A DNA stretch of 64,000 bases from Pelagibius sp037652055 (GCF_037652055.1 NZ_JBBKAH010000015.1:74464-138463); one strand, 5' to 3'. Numbered from the stretch's first letter, positions 1 through 9,149 are shown. Program-made: numbers and translations. The notes: generated from the letters alone by a model not told the origin.

Positions 1-1
1 G

Positions 2-145
2 GCCTATCTCATGATCGGCGGACCGCTCACCCCCTTTACCGGCTTGAACGATCCCCACATCGCCTTGGTCGTGGTGCCTTTCATGCTGCTGATGCTGATC
101 AGCGGCTTGGCCTGGCTGATCCTGCTGGTACGCTCGCGGCGCTGA
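2..145 (+). CDS. C-terminal end of a membrane protein (partial)
   Basis: The frame is open from the window edge to a TGA at 143-145 and gives 47 residues. The last part is a strongly hydrophobic helix rich in Leu, Met, Ile and Val, followed by a short positive tail ending in Arg-Ser-Arg-Arg, as expected for the last transmembrane segment of an inner-membrane protein with a cytoplasmic C-terminus. The rest of the gene lies outside the window, so the family cannot be named. It converges on the exporter operon on the minus strand. Confidence 0.55.
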   Translation, partial: AYLMIGGPLTPFTGLNDPHIALVVVPFMLLMLISGLAWLILLVRSRR

Positions 146-187
146 AAGCAACTCGCGCTTCGGTAGGAGCTCACAGTTCGATTCCAA

Positions 188-232
188 CCTCATCCTGAGG
201 AGGCGCGCCAATGCCGTCTCGAAGGATGGGCC
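188..232. repeat. Dispersed palindromic repeat, family A, copy 1 (degenerate)
   Basis: The ends read CCTCATCCTGAGGAG and GTCTCGAAGGATGGGCC, the same borders as the better preserved copies at 25251-25297 and 41698-41744. The central GCCGCC/GGCGGC hairpin has decayed here. It lies between two convergent genes, where such elements often sit. Confidence 0.7.
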
Positions 233-254
233 GGAGCACGGCCGTAGCCGCCTG

Positions 255-1379
255 CTACCCTTGCATCTCCGCAATGCTGGCGCGGAAACGGAGGGCGGCG
301 AAGGCAAAGAACAGCGCGCCGATGCCGCCCACCAGGGCGAACTGCGGCCAGACGATCTCGATCCCGGCATCGCGGAAGAGAATGGCCTGGGCGAAGGACA
401 CGAAGTGCTTGGAGGGCACCGCTTCCATGATCGTCTGCAGCCATTCGGGCTGGCTTTCGATCGGCGTCTGGCCGCCGGACAGCAGGTTCATGGGCAGCGC
501 TACCAGCATGAACAGAAGCCCGAACTGCGGCATGGAGCGCGCGAGCGTGGCGAGGAAAATGCCCAGCGCCGTCGCGAAGAAGAGATAGAAAACCAGACCG
601 AGGAAGAACAGGCTGCGCGAGCCCGCCACCGGCACCTGCAGCAGCGTTTCCACCACCAGCAGCAGGCAGAGGGCAACGGCGACCAGGATGACCAGCCCGT
701 TGGCCCAGACCTTCGCCATCATGATCTCGAACGGCGTCAGCGGCATGACCAGCAGGTGCTCGATGGTGCCGTGCTCGCGCTCGCGGATGAGGGCGGCGCC
801 GGTCAGCACGATGGACAGCATGGTGACGTTGTTGATCACCTGCATGATGCTGGTAAACCAGGAACTCTCGATGTTCGGGTTGAAGGCATAGCGCGCCTCC
901 AGCTCGACGGCGGTCCGAACCTGCCCGCTGCCGCGCAGGAACGTCGCGATCTCCTGGCTGATGATCGACTGGATGTAGCCGTCGCCGATACCCGCCTGCA
1001 TCATCGCCGTCGCGTCGATGTTGACTTGCAGCGCCGGGGCCCGCCCGGCCAGCACGTCAGCCTCGAAGTTCGGTGGAATCACCACGACGAAGGTGTAGTC
1101 GCCGAAATCCATGCCCGGATCGATCCCAGCGAAGCTGATCACCTGTGGCTCCTGGAAGAAGGGCGGCAGAAATGCCTGCTGGATGCGCCGGGACAGCTGC
1201 GACCTGTCCTCGTCGACGATGGCGATGGCGGCGTTGCGCAGGTCGTGCGACATGCCGGTGGCGGCGGTGTAGATCGACAGCGAGAAGGCCCAGGCCACCA
1301 GCGCCAGCAGCACCACATCGCGGCGCAGGCTGAATAGCTCCTTCACCCCCAGGTTAAAGATGTTCTTGAGGCTGCCCAC
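255..1379 (-). CDS. yhhJ: ABC-2 type exporter permease (YhhJ/YbhR type)
   Basis: A 374-residue inner-membrane permease of the ABC-2 family. It has an N-terminal transmembrane helix (about residues 20-45), a large periplasmic domain (about 50-175), and then five hydrophobic segments. The stretch ALIREREHGTIEHLLVMPLT is the typical cytoplasmic coupling region of this family. It is the last gene of a three-gene operon with the ATPase/permease (2 nt upstream) and the HlyD-like adaptor, matching the yhiI-rbbA-yhhJ order of enterobacteria. It probably pairs with the permease half of the upstream fusion protein to form a tripartite exporter. The substrate is unknown. Confidence 0.88.
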   Translation of the reverse strand: MGSLKNIFNLGVKELFSLRRDVVLLALVAWAFSLSIYTAATGMSHDLRNAAIAIVDEDRSQLSRRIQQAFLPPFFQEPQVISFAGIDPGMDFGDYTFVVVIPPNFEADVLAGRAPALQVNIDATAMMQAGIGDGYIQSIISQEIATFLRGSGQVRTAVELEARYAFNPNIESSWFTSIMQVINNVTMLSIVLTGAALIREREHGTIEHLLVMPLTPFEIMMAKVWANGLVILVAVALCLLLVVETLLQVPVAGSRSLFFLGLVFYLFFATALGIFLATLARSMPQFGLLFMLVALPMNLLSGGQTPIESQPEWLQTIMEAVPSKHFVSFAQAILFRDAGIEIVWPQFALVGGIGALFFAFAALRFRASIAEMQG

Positions 1380-1381
1380 GG

Positions 1382-4153
1382 TCAGCGCTCCTGCTTTTTC
1401 AGAAGCAGCAGACTGACCGTCGTCAGGACCGGAAAGAACAGCGCGAGCGACAGGAAACTGTCGCGCAGCTCGGCGAAGCCGAGCGCCTTGGTGAAGGTCC
1501 CCACGCAGATGGTCATGAAATAGCCGGCGGGAAAGCCCTTGCCGATCAGCGCCGCGCCGCCTTCCAGAGACGACACCGGCTGCATCATGCCGGAGAACAG
1601 CACGGAGGGCACCATGGTGAGGATCGCGGTTCCGAACAGCGCCGCGATCTGCGTGCGCGTGAAGGAAGAGACCAGCAGGCCGACCCCCGTGGTCGCGATG
1701 ACGTACAAGAAGGCGCCGAAGCTGAGCGCAAGGAAGCTGCCCTTGACCGGCACCCCGAAGAGGAAGACGGCCAAAGCCGCCATCATCAGAAAGTTCACCA
1801 TGCCGATGACGACGTAGGGCAGCTGCTTGCCGAGCAGAAATTCCAGCCGGCTCACCGGCGTCACGTAGAGGTTGGTGATCGAGCCCAGCTCCTTCTCGCG
1901 CACCACCCCCAGCGCCATGAGGATGGCCGGGATGAAGACCAGCATGATGACGATGTTCGCCGGCACCATGGCGTTGACGCTCTCGAAATTCTGGTTGTAG
2001 CGGTAGCGCGACTGGATCTCGGCCGGCAGGGCCGGCAAGGCGAGGTCCGGCGCACGCTGCGCCAGGTCCGCGAGATAGCCGCGGTGCAGGCCTTCCAGGT
2101 AGCCGCGCACGGTTTCCGCGCGGAACGGCATGGAGCCGTCGATCCAGGCGGCGACCTCCGGACGCCGCGCCCGCAGCAGATTCTTGCCGAAGTCCGGCGG
2201 GATCTCGACCGCCAGGGTGATCTCGCCCGACTGCAGGCGGCGGTCCATCTCCGCGTAGCTGCCGATCGGCGCGCGCTCTTCGAAGTAGCGCGAGCCGGCA
2301 AAGCTCTCCAGGTAGCGCCGGCTCTCCGGCGTCCTGTCCCGGTCGAAGGCGGCGTAGGTGAGGTTTTCCACGTCGAAGGTGATGCCGTAGCCGAAGACCA
2401 GCAGCAGCAAGGCCGTGCCGCCCAGCGCGAAGGCAAGGCGGATGGTATCACGCAGCAGCTCCATGGCTTCGCGCCGGCTGTAGGCCAGTAGGCGGCGCGG
2501 GCTGAAGCCGAAAGCGGCGCGGCGCGGCGCGGCGCCGCCGTCCTCCTGCGCCAGCCGAACCGGCTTCGCGCCGTTCGCCGCCTCCCCGCTTTCCCCCGTT
2601 ACCCCCTCCAGAGTCGCCTCTTCCAGGTAGGCGATGAAGGCGTCTTCCAGGCTGTCGGCATGGCGCGCGGCCGTCAGCGCCTCGGGTGTGTCGCTGGCCA
2701 GCACCTTGCCGGCATGCATCAGGGAAATGCGGTCGCAGCGCAGTGCCTCGGTCATGAAGTGGGTGGAGATAAAGATGGTGACACCCTGGTTGCGCGAGAG
2801 ATCGACCAGCAGTTCCCAGAAGCCGTCGCGAGCCAACGGGTCGACGCCGGAGGTCGGCTCGTCGAGAATCAGGATTTCCGGCTTGTGGATCACCGCGACC
2901 GCCAGCGACAGCCGCTGGCGCACGCCCAGCGGCAGGTCGCCGGTGAGTTCCTCGGCGTAGTGCGCCAGGCCGAAGCGCGTCATCAGTTCCTCGACGCGCG
3001 CGGGAATTTCTCCGGCCGGCAGGTGGAACAGGCGGGCGTGCAGCAGCAGGTTGTGCGCCACCGTAAGCTCGCCGTAAAGCGAGAAGGATTGCGACATGTA
3101 GCCGACGCGCTTGCGCGCGGCGATGTCCTGGGAACGCGTCCGCTCGCCGAACAGCCAGGCCTCGCCCTCGCTGGGCGGCAGCAGGCCGGTCAGCATCTTC
3201 ATGGTCGTCGTCTTGCCGCAGCCGTTGGAGCCGAGGAAGCCGAAGATCTCGCCGCGCGCGATCTCGAAGCTGACGTTGTCGACCGCGGTGAAGTCGCCGA
3301 AACGGCGGGTGAGATTCTCCGCCTTGATGGCAGGGGCGCCGTCGTGCCGGGGCGGCGGCGGGATCTCGAGCTTGCGATGACCCTCGCGCCTTTCCGGCGG
3401 CAGCAGGGCGATGTAGGCCTCCTCCAGGGTGTCGGCCTGCTGCGCCCGCTTGATCTCCGCCGGGCTGCCGGTGGCCAGCACCTTGCCGTCGTTGATCACC
3501 ACCAGGTTGTCGAAGCCCTCGGCCTCGTTCATGTAGGCGGTGGCGACCAGGACCGCCATCTCCGGCCGCTCGGCGCGGATGCGGGCGATCAGTTCCCAGA
3601 ACTGGCGGCGCGAGAGCGGGTCGACGCCGGTGGTCGGCTCGTCGAGGATCAGCAGGGCCGGATCGTGGATCAGGGCGCAGCAGAGGCCCAGCTTCTGCTT
3701 CATGCCGCCCGACAGCTTGCCGGCACGGCGGTTGGGAAAGGGATCGAGGCCGGTGCTCTTCAGCAGCGAGTCGATGCGGCGGCGCCGTTCCTTCGCGTCC
3801 TGTCCGAAGAGGCGTCCGAAGAAGTGCAGGTTCTCGGCGACCGTCAGGTCCATGTAGAGGTTCTTGCCGAGGCCCTGCGGCATATAGGCGATGCGCGGCT
3901 GCACCGCTTCGCGGTGGCGCCGCGCGCCCATGTCGCCGCCCAGCGCCTCGACACGGCCCTCCTGGATCACGCGCGCCCCGGCGATCAGCGCCAGCAGGGT
4001 CGACTTGCCGACGCCGTCCGGCCCGATGAAGCCGGTCATGCGGCCGGCCGGCAATTCCAGGGAGACCGCCTCCAGCGCCGTCGTCTTGCCGTAGCGGTGG
4101 GTGACGGCCTCCAGCCGCGCGGCCGGAACTCCCTCCCCCGGCCCCGGGGTCAT
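1382..4153 (-). CDS. rbbA: Double-ATPase ABC transporter fused to an ABC-2 permease (RbbA type)
   Basis: A 923-residue protein with two complete ABC ATPase domains followed by an ABC-2 permease. Domain 1 has Walker A GPDGVGKST, signature LSGGMKQK and Walker B LLILDEPTTGVD. Domain 2 has Walker A GSNGCGKTTTMK and Walker B ILILDEPTSGVD, with a modified signature (LPLGVRQRLS). The last 370 residues carry one N-terminal membrane helix, a periplasmic domain and five more helices. Length and order match E. coli RbbA (about 910 residues), which is reported to be ribosome-associated, but the context here (an HlyD adaptor and a second permease) argues for export. Its start overlaps the adaptor stop by 4 nt (ATGA), so the two are translationally coupled. 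Confidence 0.9.
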   Translation of the reverse strand: MTPGPGEGVPAARLEAVTHRYGKTTALEAVSLELPAGRMTGFIGPDGVGKSTLLALIAGARVIQEGRVEALGGDMGARRHREAVQPRIAYMPQGLGKNLYMDLTVAENLHFFGRLFGQDAKERRRRIDSLLKSTGLDPFPNRRAGKLSGGMKQKLGLCCALIHDPALLILDEPTTGVDPLSRRQFWELIARIRAERPEMAVLVATAYMNEAEGFDNLVVINDGKVLATGSPAEIKRAQQADTLEEAYIALLPPERREGHRKLEIPPPPRHDGAPAIKAENLTRRFGDFTAVDNVSFEIARGEIFGFLGSNGCGKTTTMKMLTGLLPPSEGEAWLFGERTRSQDIAARKRVGYMSQSFSLYGELTVAHNLLLHARLFHLPAGEIPARVEELMTRFGLAHYAEELTGDLPLGVRQRLSLAVAVIHKPEILILDEPTSGVDPLARDGFWELLVDLSRNQGVTIFISTHFMTEALRCDRISLMHAGKVLASDTPEALTAARHADSLEDAFIAYLEEATLEGVTGESGEAANGAKPVRLAQEDGGAAPRRAAFGFSPRRLLAYSRREAMELLRDTIRLAFALGGTALLLLVFGYGITFDVENLTYAAFDRDRTPESRRYLESFAGSRYFEERAPIGSYAEMDRRLQSGEITLAVEIPPDFGKNLLRARRPEVAAWIDGSMPFRAETVRGYLEGLHRGYLADLAQRAPDLALPALPAEIQSRYRYNQNFESVNAMVPANIVIMLVFIPAILMALGVVREKELGSITNLYVTPVSRLEFLLGKQLPYVVIGMVNFLMMAALAVFLFGVPVKGSFLALSFGAFLYVIATTGVGLLVSSFTRTQIAALFGTAILTMVPSVLFSGMMQPVSSLEGGAALIGKGFPAGYFMTICVGTFTKALGFAELRDSFLSLALFFPVLTTVSLLLLKKQER

Positions 4154-5145
4154 TGCCCGGCGGCCGGCGGCAGGTTGACGGCGAAGCGCTCCGGCCAGGC
4201 GCTGCCGCCGCCCAGCATCACGTAAGCCTCGCCGGGCAGGCCGGTGCGCACCTTCTCGATGTGCTCGCTCAGCAGCGTCGGCGCGATCTTCACCTTCACC
4301 CGGAACATCAGCTTCTCGCGCTCGCTGCGGGTTTCCACCTCGCGCGGCGTGAACTGCGCCTCGGCGGAGATGAACGACACCGTGGCCGGGATAACGTACT
4401 GCGGCACCGCGTCCAGCAGGATGCGCGCCTCGCTGCCGACCAGCAGGCGGCCGATCTCGGCCGTCGGCAGGAAGATGGTCATGTAGACGTCGGTCAGATC
4501 CAGCAGCGTGACCACCCGCCCGCCGCTCGCCAGCACCTCGCCCGGCTCGGCCAGGCGATACTGCACCCGGCCCGCGCGCGGCGCGGCCAGCGTGGAGTCG
4601 GCGATCTGCGTCTCGATACGCTCGGCCTGCGCCCTGGCGGCTTCGACCGCCGCCTGGGTGCTGGCAAGCCTCGCCCGCGCGGCATCCAGCGCTGCCTGCG
4701 CGGTCTCACGGTCGGTGCGCTTCTGGTCGGCCTGCTGCTGGGAGATGTGCCCCTTCTTCACCAGGGTATCGGCGCGCTCCAGCTCCTGCTCGGCGAACTT
4801 CAGCTCGCTCTCGCGCTGGATGATCTGTGCGCGTGCCTCGACGACGTTCTCCCGGGCCTGGGCGATGCTCGCCTTGGCGGCGGCCAGTTCGGCGCGCAGC
4901 TCGCTGGTGTCCATGCGGGCCAGCACCTGGCCGGCCTCGACCATGTCGCCCTCGTTCACCAGCACCTCGGCGACGCGGCCCGCGTACTTGGTGGCGACAT
5001 GGACCTCTTCCGCCTCGATGCGGCCGTTGCCGCTAGCGATGAAGTCGGGCAGGTCGTTCTGGTGATCGCGCCACCAGAGCGTGCCGGCCGCGCCGGCCGC
5101 CACCAGCACGACGGCGGCCAAGAGAAGCAAAGAACGCTTTTTCAT
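4150..5145 (-). CDS. yhiI: HlyD-family membrane fusion (periplasmic adaptor) protein
   Basis: 331 residues. A single N-terminal membrane anchor (about residues 5-25) is followed by a biotinyl-lipoyl-like strand region (VHVATKYAGRVAEVLVNEGD), a long Ala/Gln/Glu-rich coiled-coil hairpin (about 80-185) and the return lipoyl half (DSTLAAPRAGRVQYRLAEPGE). This is the layout of adaptors that bridge an inner-membrane ABC pump to an outer-membrane channel. It is the first gene of the exporter operon. No TolC-like gene is visible in the window. Confidence 0.9.
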   Translation of the reverse strand: MKKRSLLLLAAVVLVAAGAAGTLWWRDHQNDLPDFIASGNGRIEAEEVHVATKYAGRVAEVLVNEGDMVEAGQVLARMDTSELRAELAAAKASIAQARENVVEARAQIIQRESELKFAEQELERADTLVKKGHISQQQADQKRTDRETAQAALDAARARLASTQAAVEAARAQAERIETQIADSTLAAPRAGRVQYRLAEPGEVLASGGRVVTLLDLTDVYMTIFLPTAEIGRLLVGSEARILLDAVPQYVIPATVSFISAEAQFTPREVETRSEREKLMFRVKVKIAPTLLSEHIEKVRTGLPGEAYVMLGGGSAWPERFAVNLPPAAGQ

Positions 5146-5247
5146 CCAGGGCCCCTTCCGACCGGCAACACGCGGCGACCCTACAACGCCGCGCCGCGGC
5201 CCGCAACGCGGCTCCCCGCAGTGCAGCCTTGCACCGCGGACAGAGTT

Positions 5248-5355
5248 TCAGCCCGCGAGGACGAGTTTGATGAGGTAGCCGACGGCGCCCAGCGTCAGCA
5301 CGCCGGCCGCCCACAGCGCGACGAACCACAGCAGGCGGCGCAGTTCCTTCTTCAC
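5248..5355 (-). CDS. Small cytochrome bd oxidase-associated protein (DUF2474-like)
   Basis: A 35-residue protein starting at GTG with Lys-Lys-Glu-Leu-Arg-Arg, then one transmembrane helix (LLWFVALWAAGVLTLGAVGY) and a short tail. GAGG of the sequence GAGGCTGGC just before the GTG serves as ribosome-binding site, and the gene begins 10 nt after the cydB stop. DUF2474 proteins are short single-helix proteins typically encoded directly after cydB-like genes in proteobacteria; by analogy with CydX/CydH they may be small subunits of the oxidase. The position and topology are seen; the function is inferred. Confidence 0.8.
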   Translation of the reverse strand: MKKELRRLLWFVALWAAGVLTLGAVGYLIKLVLAG

Positions 5356-5365
5356 GCCAGCCTCC

Positions 5366-6370
5366 TCAGTGATAGCCCTCCTCGGGATCGACCTTGCCGC
5401 GGAACACCCAGTAGGCGTAGCCGGTGTAGGCCAGGATGATGGGGATCAGCACGACCGCGCCGACCAGCAGGAACGCGAGGCTCTCATCGGGAGCGGCGGC
5501 CTGCCAGATGGTTACGCTGGGGGGCACCATGTAGGGATAGAAGCTGATGCCGATGCCCGCGAAGCACAGCACGAAGAGCGCCAGGGACGCGAGGAAGGGC
5601 TGCGCCTGGCGATGGTCGATGAGGCCGCGGAACAGCAGCCACGCGCAGGCCGCCACCAGCAGCGGCACGACGATGCTGAAGATCAGCGTCGGCCAGGCGA
5701 ACCAGCGCTCGAGGAAAACCGGGTTGAGGAACGGCGTCCACAGGCTGACCACGGCGATGAGGCCCAGCGTGGCCAGGCCGGCGATCCAGGCGAAGCGCCG
5801 GGCGCGGTGGTAGAGCGATCCCTCGGTCTTCATCACCAGCCAAGTGGCGCCGAGCAGCGCGTAGCCGACCACCAGGGCAGCGCCGGTCAGCAGGCTGAAC
5901 GGCGTCAGCCAGTCCCACCAGCCGCCGGCATAGGCGCGGTTGGCCACCTCGATGCCCTGCACCAGGGCGCCGAGGGTGATGCCCTGGGCGAAGGCGGCGA
6001 CGAGCGAGCCGCCGGCAAAGCCCCAGTCCCAGAGGAACTTGCCGCGCACCGTGCGGTGGCGGAACTCGAACGAGACGCCGCGGAAGATGAGGCCCAGCAG
6101 CATGGCGATGAGCGGCGCGTAGAGCGCCGGCAGGATGGTCGCGTAAGCCAGCGGAAAGACCGCGAAGAGACCGCCGCCGCCCAGCACCAGCCAGGTCTCG
6201 TTGCCGTCCCACACCGGCGCCACCGAGTTCATGGCGACGTCGCGCTCGCGCCCCTTGTCGAACAGCGGAAACAGGATGCCGATGCCGAGGTCGAAGCCGT
6301 CCAGCACCACGTAGGCGAGCACGGCGAAGGCGATCAGCGCGGCCCAGATGAAAGGAAGATCCAGTTCCAT
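5366..6370 (-). CDS. cydB: Cytochrome bd-type quinol oxidase subunit II
   Basis: 334 residues with about eight hydrophobic helices. The N-terminus (LIAFAVLAYVVLDGFDLGIG) and the stretch APVWDGNETWLVLGGGGLFA are hallmark CydB sequences. With CydA it forms the membrane quinol:O2 oxidoreductase that reduces oxygen to water without pumping protons. The gene starts 13 nt after cydA and is followed by a DUF2474-like small protein. The combination with a short-Q-loop CydA fits the CIO (cyanide-insensitive) branch. Confidence 0.95.
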   Translation of the reverse strand: MELDLPFIWAALIAFAVLAYVVLDGFDLGIGILFPLFDKGRERDVAMNSVAPVWDGNETWLVLGGGGLFAVFPLAYATILPALYAPLIAMLLGLIFRGVSFEFRHRTVRGKFLWDWGFAGGSLVAAFAQGITLGALVQGIEVANRAYAGGWWDWLTPFSLLTGAALVVGYALLGATWLVMKTEGSLYHRARRFAWIAGLATLGLIAVVSLWTPFLNPVFLERWFAWPTLIFSIVVPLLVAACAWLLFRGLIDHRQAQPFLASLALFVLCFAGIGISFYPYMVPPSVTIWQAAAPDESLAFLLVGAVVLIPIILAYTGYAYWVFRGKVDPEEGYH

Positions 6371-6383
6371 GGTCGTCTCTCCC

Positions 6384-7811
6384 CTACTCCGCCGGATGGC
6401 TGCGGTGGCGCCCGGCCATGGCCGGCCCGGGCACGATGCCGGCCGCCCGCGACGGCCCGCTGTCCTCTTCGCCGCTGTCGCCTGAACGCGGCGGCTTCGC
6501 CATCAGGCGCAGCACGTAGAAGGTTCCCGCCCCGAACACGGCGAAATAGACCACGATGAAGGCGACCAGCGAGGTGGCGACCGCCGGCGCCTCCAGCGGC
6601 GAGGCCGACTGCGCCGTGGTCAGCAGGCCGTAGACGGTATAGGGCTGGCGGCCAACCTCGGTGGTGATCCAGCCGGCCAGCACGGCGGCAAAGCCGGCGG
6701 GCCCCATGGCGACGGCCGCGCGCTGCAGCCAGGGCGAGTCGTAAAGCCGCCCCCTCAGGCGCTGCAGCCCGCTCCACAGGCCGAGGCCGACCATCGCAAA
6801 GCCCAGCGCCACCATGATGCGGAAGCTCCAGAACACGATGGCGGAGAGCGGCCGCTCCTCCTTCGGCCAGGCCTTCAGGCCGTTCACCGTGCCGTTCCAC
6901 TCATGGGTCAGGATCAGCGAGCCGAGATGCGGAATCTCGATCGCGTAGTCGGTCGTCTCGGTCTCGTCGTTCGGCAGCCCGAAGAGGATCAACGGCGCGC
7001 CCTCGATGGTCTCCTCCCAGTGGCCTTCCATGGCGGCGATCTTGGCCGGCTGGTGCTCCAGGGTGTTGAGGCCGTGCAGGTCGCCCGCCACCACCTGCAG
7101 GGGGGCGACGATCAGCGCCATCCACATGGCCATGGAGAACATGATGCGCGCGCCCTCGTCGCGGCTGTCGCGCAGCAGGTGCCAGGCGCCGACGCCGCCC
7201 ACCACGAAGGCGGTGGTGAGATAGGCCGCCATCACCATGTGCACGAAGCGATAGGGAAAGGAGGGATTGAAGATCGCCGCCCACCAGTCTGTCGGCACGA
7301 ACTGCCCGACCTCGTTGATCCCATAGCCGGCCGGCGTGTGCATCCATGAATTCGCCGACAGAATCCAGAACGCCGAGAACAGCGTGCCGACGGCGACCAT
7401 CAGCGTGGCGAAGAAATGCAGCCGGGGGCCGACGCGCGTGAGGCCGAACAGCATGATGCCGAGGAAGCCGGCCTCCAGGAAGAAGGCGCTGAGCACCTCA
7501 TAGCCCATCAGCGGCCCCAGGATCGGGCCGGTCTTATCCGAAAAAACGCTCCAGTTGGTGCCGAACTGGTAGCTCATGACGATGCCGGAGACGACGCCCA
7601 TGCCGAAGACCACGGCGAAGATGGTTTTCCAGTAGTCGAAGACACGCATGTAGCGGTCGTTGCGGGTCCACAGCCACAGCCCCTCCAGCACCGCGAGATA
7701 GCTGGCCAGCCCGATGGTGAAGGCGGGGAAGATGATGTGGGCCGAGACGGTGAAGGCGAACTGGAAGCGCGCCAGGGTGATCGCAGAGTCGACGGCGGCA
7801 AGATCGCTCAT
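6384..7811 (-). CDS. cydA: Cytochrome bd-type quinol oxidase subunit I
   Basis: 475 residues. The N-terminus RFQFAFTVSAHIIFPAFTIG carries the conserved His used as a haem ligand, and GWITTEVGRQPYTVYGL is the conserved block near the quinol-site end. The protein is shorter than E. coli CydA (about 520), consistent with a short Q-loop as in CioA. The Trp usual after GRQP is Tyr here. First gene of a cydA-cydB-DUF2474 operon, probably used under low oxygen or when the main oxidases are inhibited. Confidence 0.95.
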   Translation of the reverse strand: MSDLAAVDSAITLARFQFAFTVSAHIIFPAFTIGLASYLAVLEGLWLWTRNDRYMRVFDYWKTIFAVVFGMGVVSGIVMSYQFGTNWSVFSDKTGPILGPLMGYEVLSAFFLEAGFLGIMLFGLTRVGPRLHFFATLMVAVGTLFSAFWILSANSWMHTPAGYGINEVGQFVPTDWWAAIFNPSFPYRFVHMVMAAYLTTAFVVGGVGAWHLLRDSRDEGARIMFSMAMWMALIVAPLQVVAGDLHGLNTLEHQPAKIAAMEGHWEETIEGAPLILFGLPNDETETTDYAIEIPHLGSLILTHEWNGTVNGLKAWPKEERPLSAIVFWSFRIMVALGFAMVGLGLWSGLQRLRGRLYDSPWLQRAAVAMGPAGFAAVLAGWITTEVGRQPYTVYGLLTTAQSASPLEAPAVATSLVAFIVVYFAVFGAGTFYVLRLMAKPPRSGDSGEEDSGPSRAAGIVPGPAMAGRHRSHPAE

Positions 7812-7967
7812 ATCAGAATCGCTTTCCCGTGACGTTCGTCGGAACTGGCGTGGGCGTATTCCCTAAGACTGGCATGGGCCGCTGGGGCCGCTGCAGAGGC
7901 CGTATCGTCACAGGGCGCATTTGCCGCAGGGATCATGTCGGCGTAATCGGTCGGCGCCCTTCTTTCT

Positions 7968-7982
7968 GTAACTAGGTCACAG
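7968..7982. promoter_or_regulatory. Candidate operator dyad upstream of cydA
   Basis: The 15-base sequence fits TGTNACNNNGTNACA, a perfect dyad in its defined positions. It lies in the 230-bp non-coding stretch between the start of cydA (7811) and the end of cbbR (8042), about 157 bp upstream of the cydA start. A dyad of this size could bind a dimeric regulator such as a CRP/FNR-family protein, but it is not the canonical FNR box, so the assignment is only a suggestion. Nothing else clear is seen in 7812-8041. Confidence 0.3.
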
Positions 7983-8041
7983 GCGCAGCCGTTCCATCAA
8001 GAAGTTCCATCGGCGCGGCGTTATGACGCGCCCGATGCATC

Positions 8042-8956
8042 CTACGGCAGGATCTCGCCCTTGTGGTCGACGATGAAGCGACGCAAGACCTCGGCCGCCT
8101 TGGTCAGTTCACGGTCGGCACGGTGGATCAGGAACCACTGGCGCACCAGCGGCAGGCCCTCGGCCTGCAGCAGCGCCAGCTTGCCCTCGGCCAGCTCGCT
8201 GTGACAGGTGTGCGCCGAGATGATGGCGATGCCGAGGCCCGCCATCACCGCCTGCTTGATGGTCTCGTTGGTGCCCATCTCCACCGTGTTGAAGCTGCGC
8301 CCGCCGCCGATGCGCTCGAGGAAGCGGCCCATCAGCAGGCGCGTGCCGGAGCCCTCCTCGCGCGCCAGGAAGGTCTCGCGCAGCAGATCCTCGGGCAGAA
8401 TCTCCGGGTCGCCGACCAGCGGATGGTCGGGGGCCGCCACCAGCACGTGGGGATGGTCGCCCAGCACCTCGCGCTCGACGGCCACGTGGGCCGGCGGGCG
8501 CCCCATGATCAGCAGGTCGTATTCGCGCCGCTCCAGACCCTTGATGATCTCCGTGCGGTTGCCGATGGCCAGCCGCACCCGGATATCCGGATGATCCTGG
8601 CGGAACCGGGCGACGATGCCGGGGGCGAAGTACTTGCCGGTGCTGACCACCCCCAGGATCACTGAGCCGGTCGCGCCGCTGGCGAGTGCCTCAATCTTGA
8701 CGCGGGCCCGCTCGATGACCTTTTCGATCTCGTCGGCGGCCTCCAGCAGTTCGCGCCCCACCTCGGTCGGCTCCGGCCCGTCGGGGTTCCTTTCGTAGAT
8801 TGACTGGCCGACGATTTTCTCAAGGGATTTCAGATGGGTGGTAACCGCCGGCGGGGTCACGAAGAGGGCCTGGGCGGCCTGCGTCACCGAGCCCCTGCGG
8901 ATGGTCGCAGCGAAGGCGCGGAGGTGCTTCAGGGAGAGGCTGCGGAAGTCGACCAT
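8042..8956 (-). CDS. cbbR: LysR-family regulator of the Calvin cycle operon
   Basis: 304 residues from the chosen start (MVDFRSLSLKHLRAF); ATG codons at 8971 and 8980 are possible alternatives. The N-terminal winged helix-turn-helix (about residues 8-65, with GSVTQAAQALFVTPPAVTTH) and the C-terminal effector-binding domain are clear. It is divergent from cbbF, the classic position of CbbR, which activates cbb transcription in response to metabolites such as RuBP, NADPH or ATP in other bacteria. The frame stays open further upstream into cbbF, but that extension covers the promoter region and is unlikely to be translated. Confidence 0.9.
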   Translation of the reverse strand: MVDFRSLSLKHLRAFAATIRRGSVTQAAQALFVTPPAVTTHLKSLEKIVGQSIYERNPDGPEPTEVGRELLEAADEIEKVIERARVKIEALASGATGSVILGVVSTGKYFAPGIVARFRQDHPDIRVRLAIGNRTEIIKGLERREYDLLIMGRPPAHVAVEREVLGDHPHVLVAAPDHPLVGDPEILPEDLLRETFLAREEGSGTRLLMGRFLERIGGGRSFNTVEMGTNETIKQAVMAGLGIAIISAHTCHSELAEGKLALLQAEGLPLVRQWFLIHRADRELTKAAEVLRRFIVDHKGEILP

Positions 8957-8971
8957 AGTTTTTCTTAACAT

Positions 8972-9149
8972 ACATTCCATTTTTTTAAATTTTCTTTTTC
9001 TCCGTTTTCCCGGAGCATCCGCCTCCGGACAGCAAAAAAAGTCCACTGCCCCAAGCCCGCAGGGCCCGGCGGCAGCGCGTCCCAGAACAAGAACGCCGCC
9101 CGAAAGCGGCAAAAGAGCGGCCTGAACGGCCGCTCGGGAGGAAAAGGAA
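8972..9149. promoter_or_regulatory. cbbR-cbbF divergent promoter region
   Basis: This is one of the few clearly AT-rich stretches in the window, with T and A runs at about 8958-9000. It also carries a CCGGAG/CTCCGG hairpin (9010-9015 and 9023-9028, 7-nt loop). CbbR normally binds T-N11-A type sites in this intergenic space. I do not see a single unambiguous CbbR box by eye. The cbbF ribosome-binding site (GGAGGAAAAGGAA) lies directly before 9150. Confidence 0.5.

Noticed and set aside
2660..4225. A 521-residue plus-strand open frame opposite rbbA
   Set aside because: It is antisense to a clear double-ATPase gene with intact motifs; its composition is typical of GC-rich antisense shadows.
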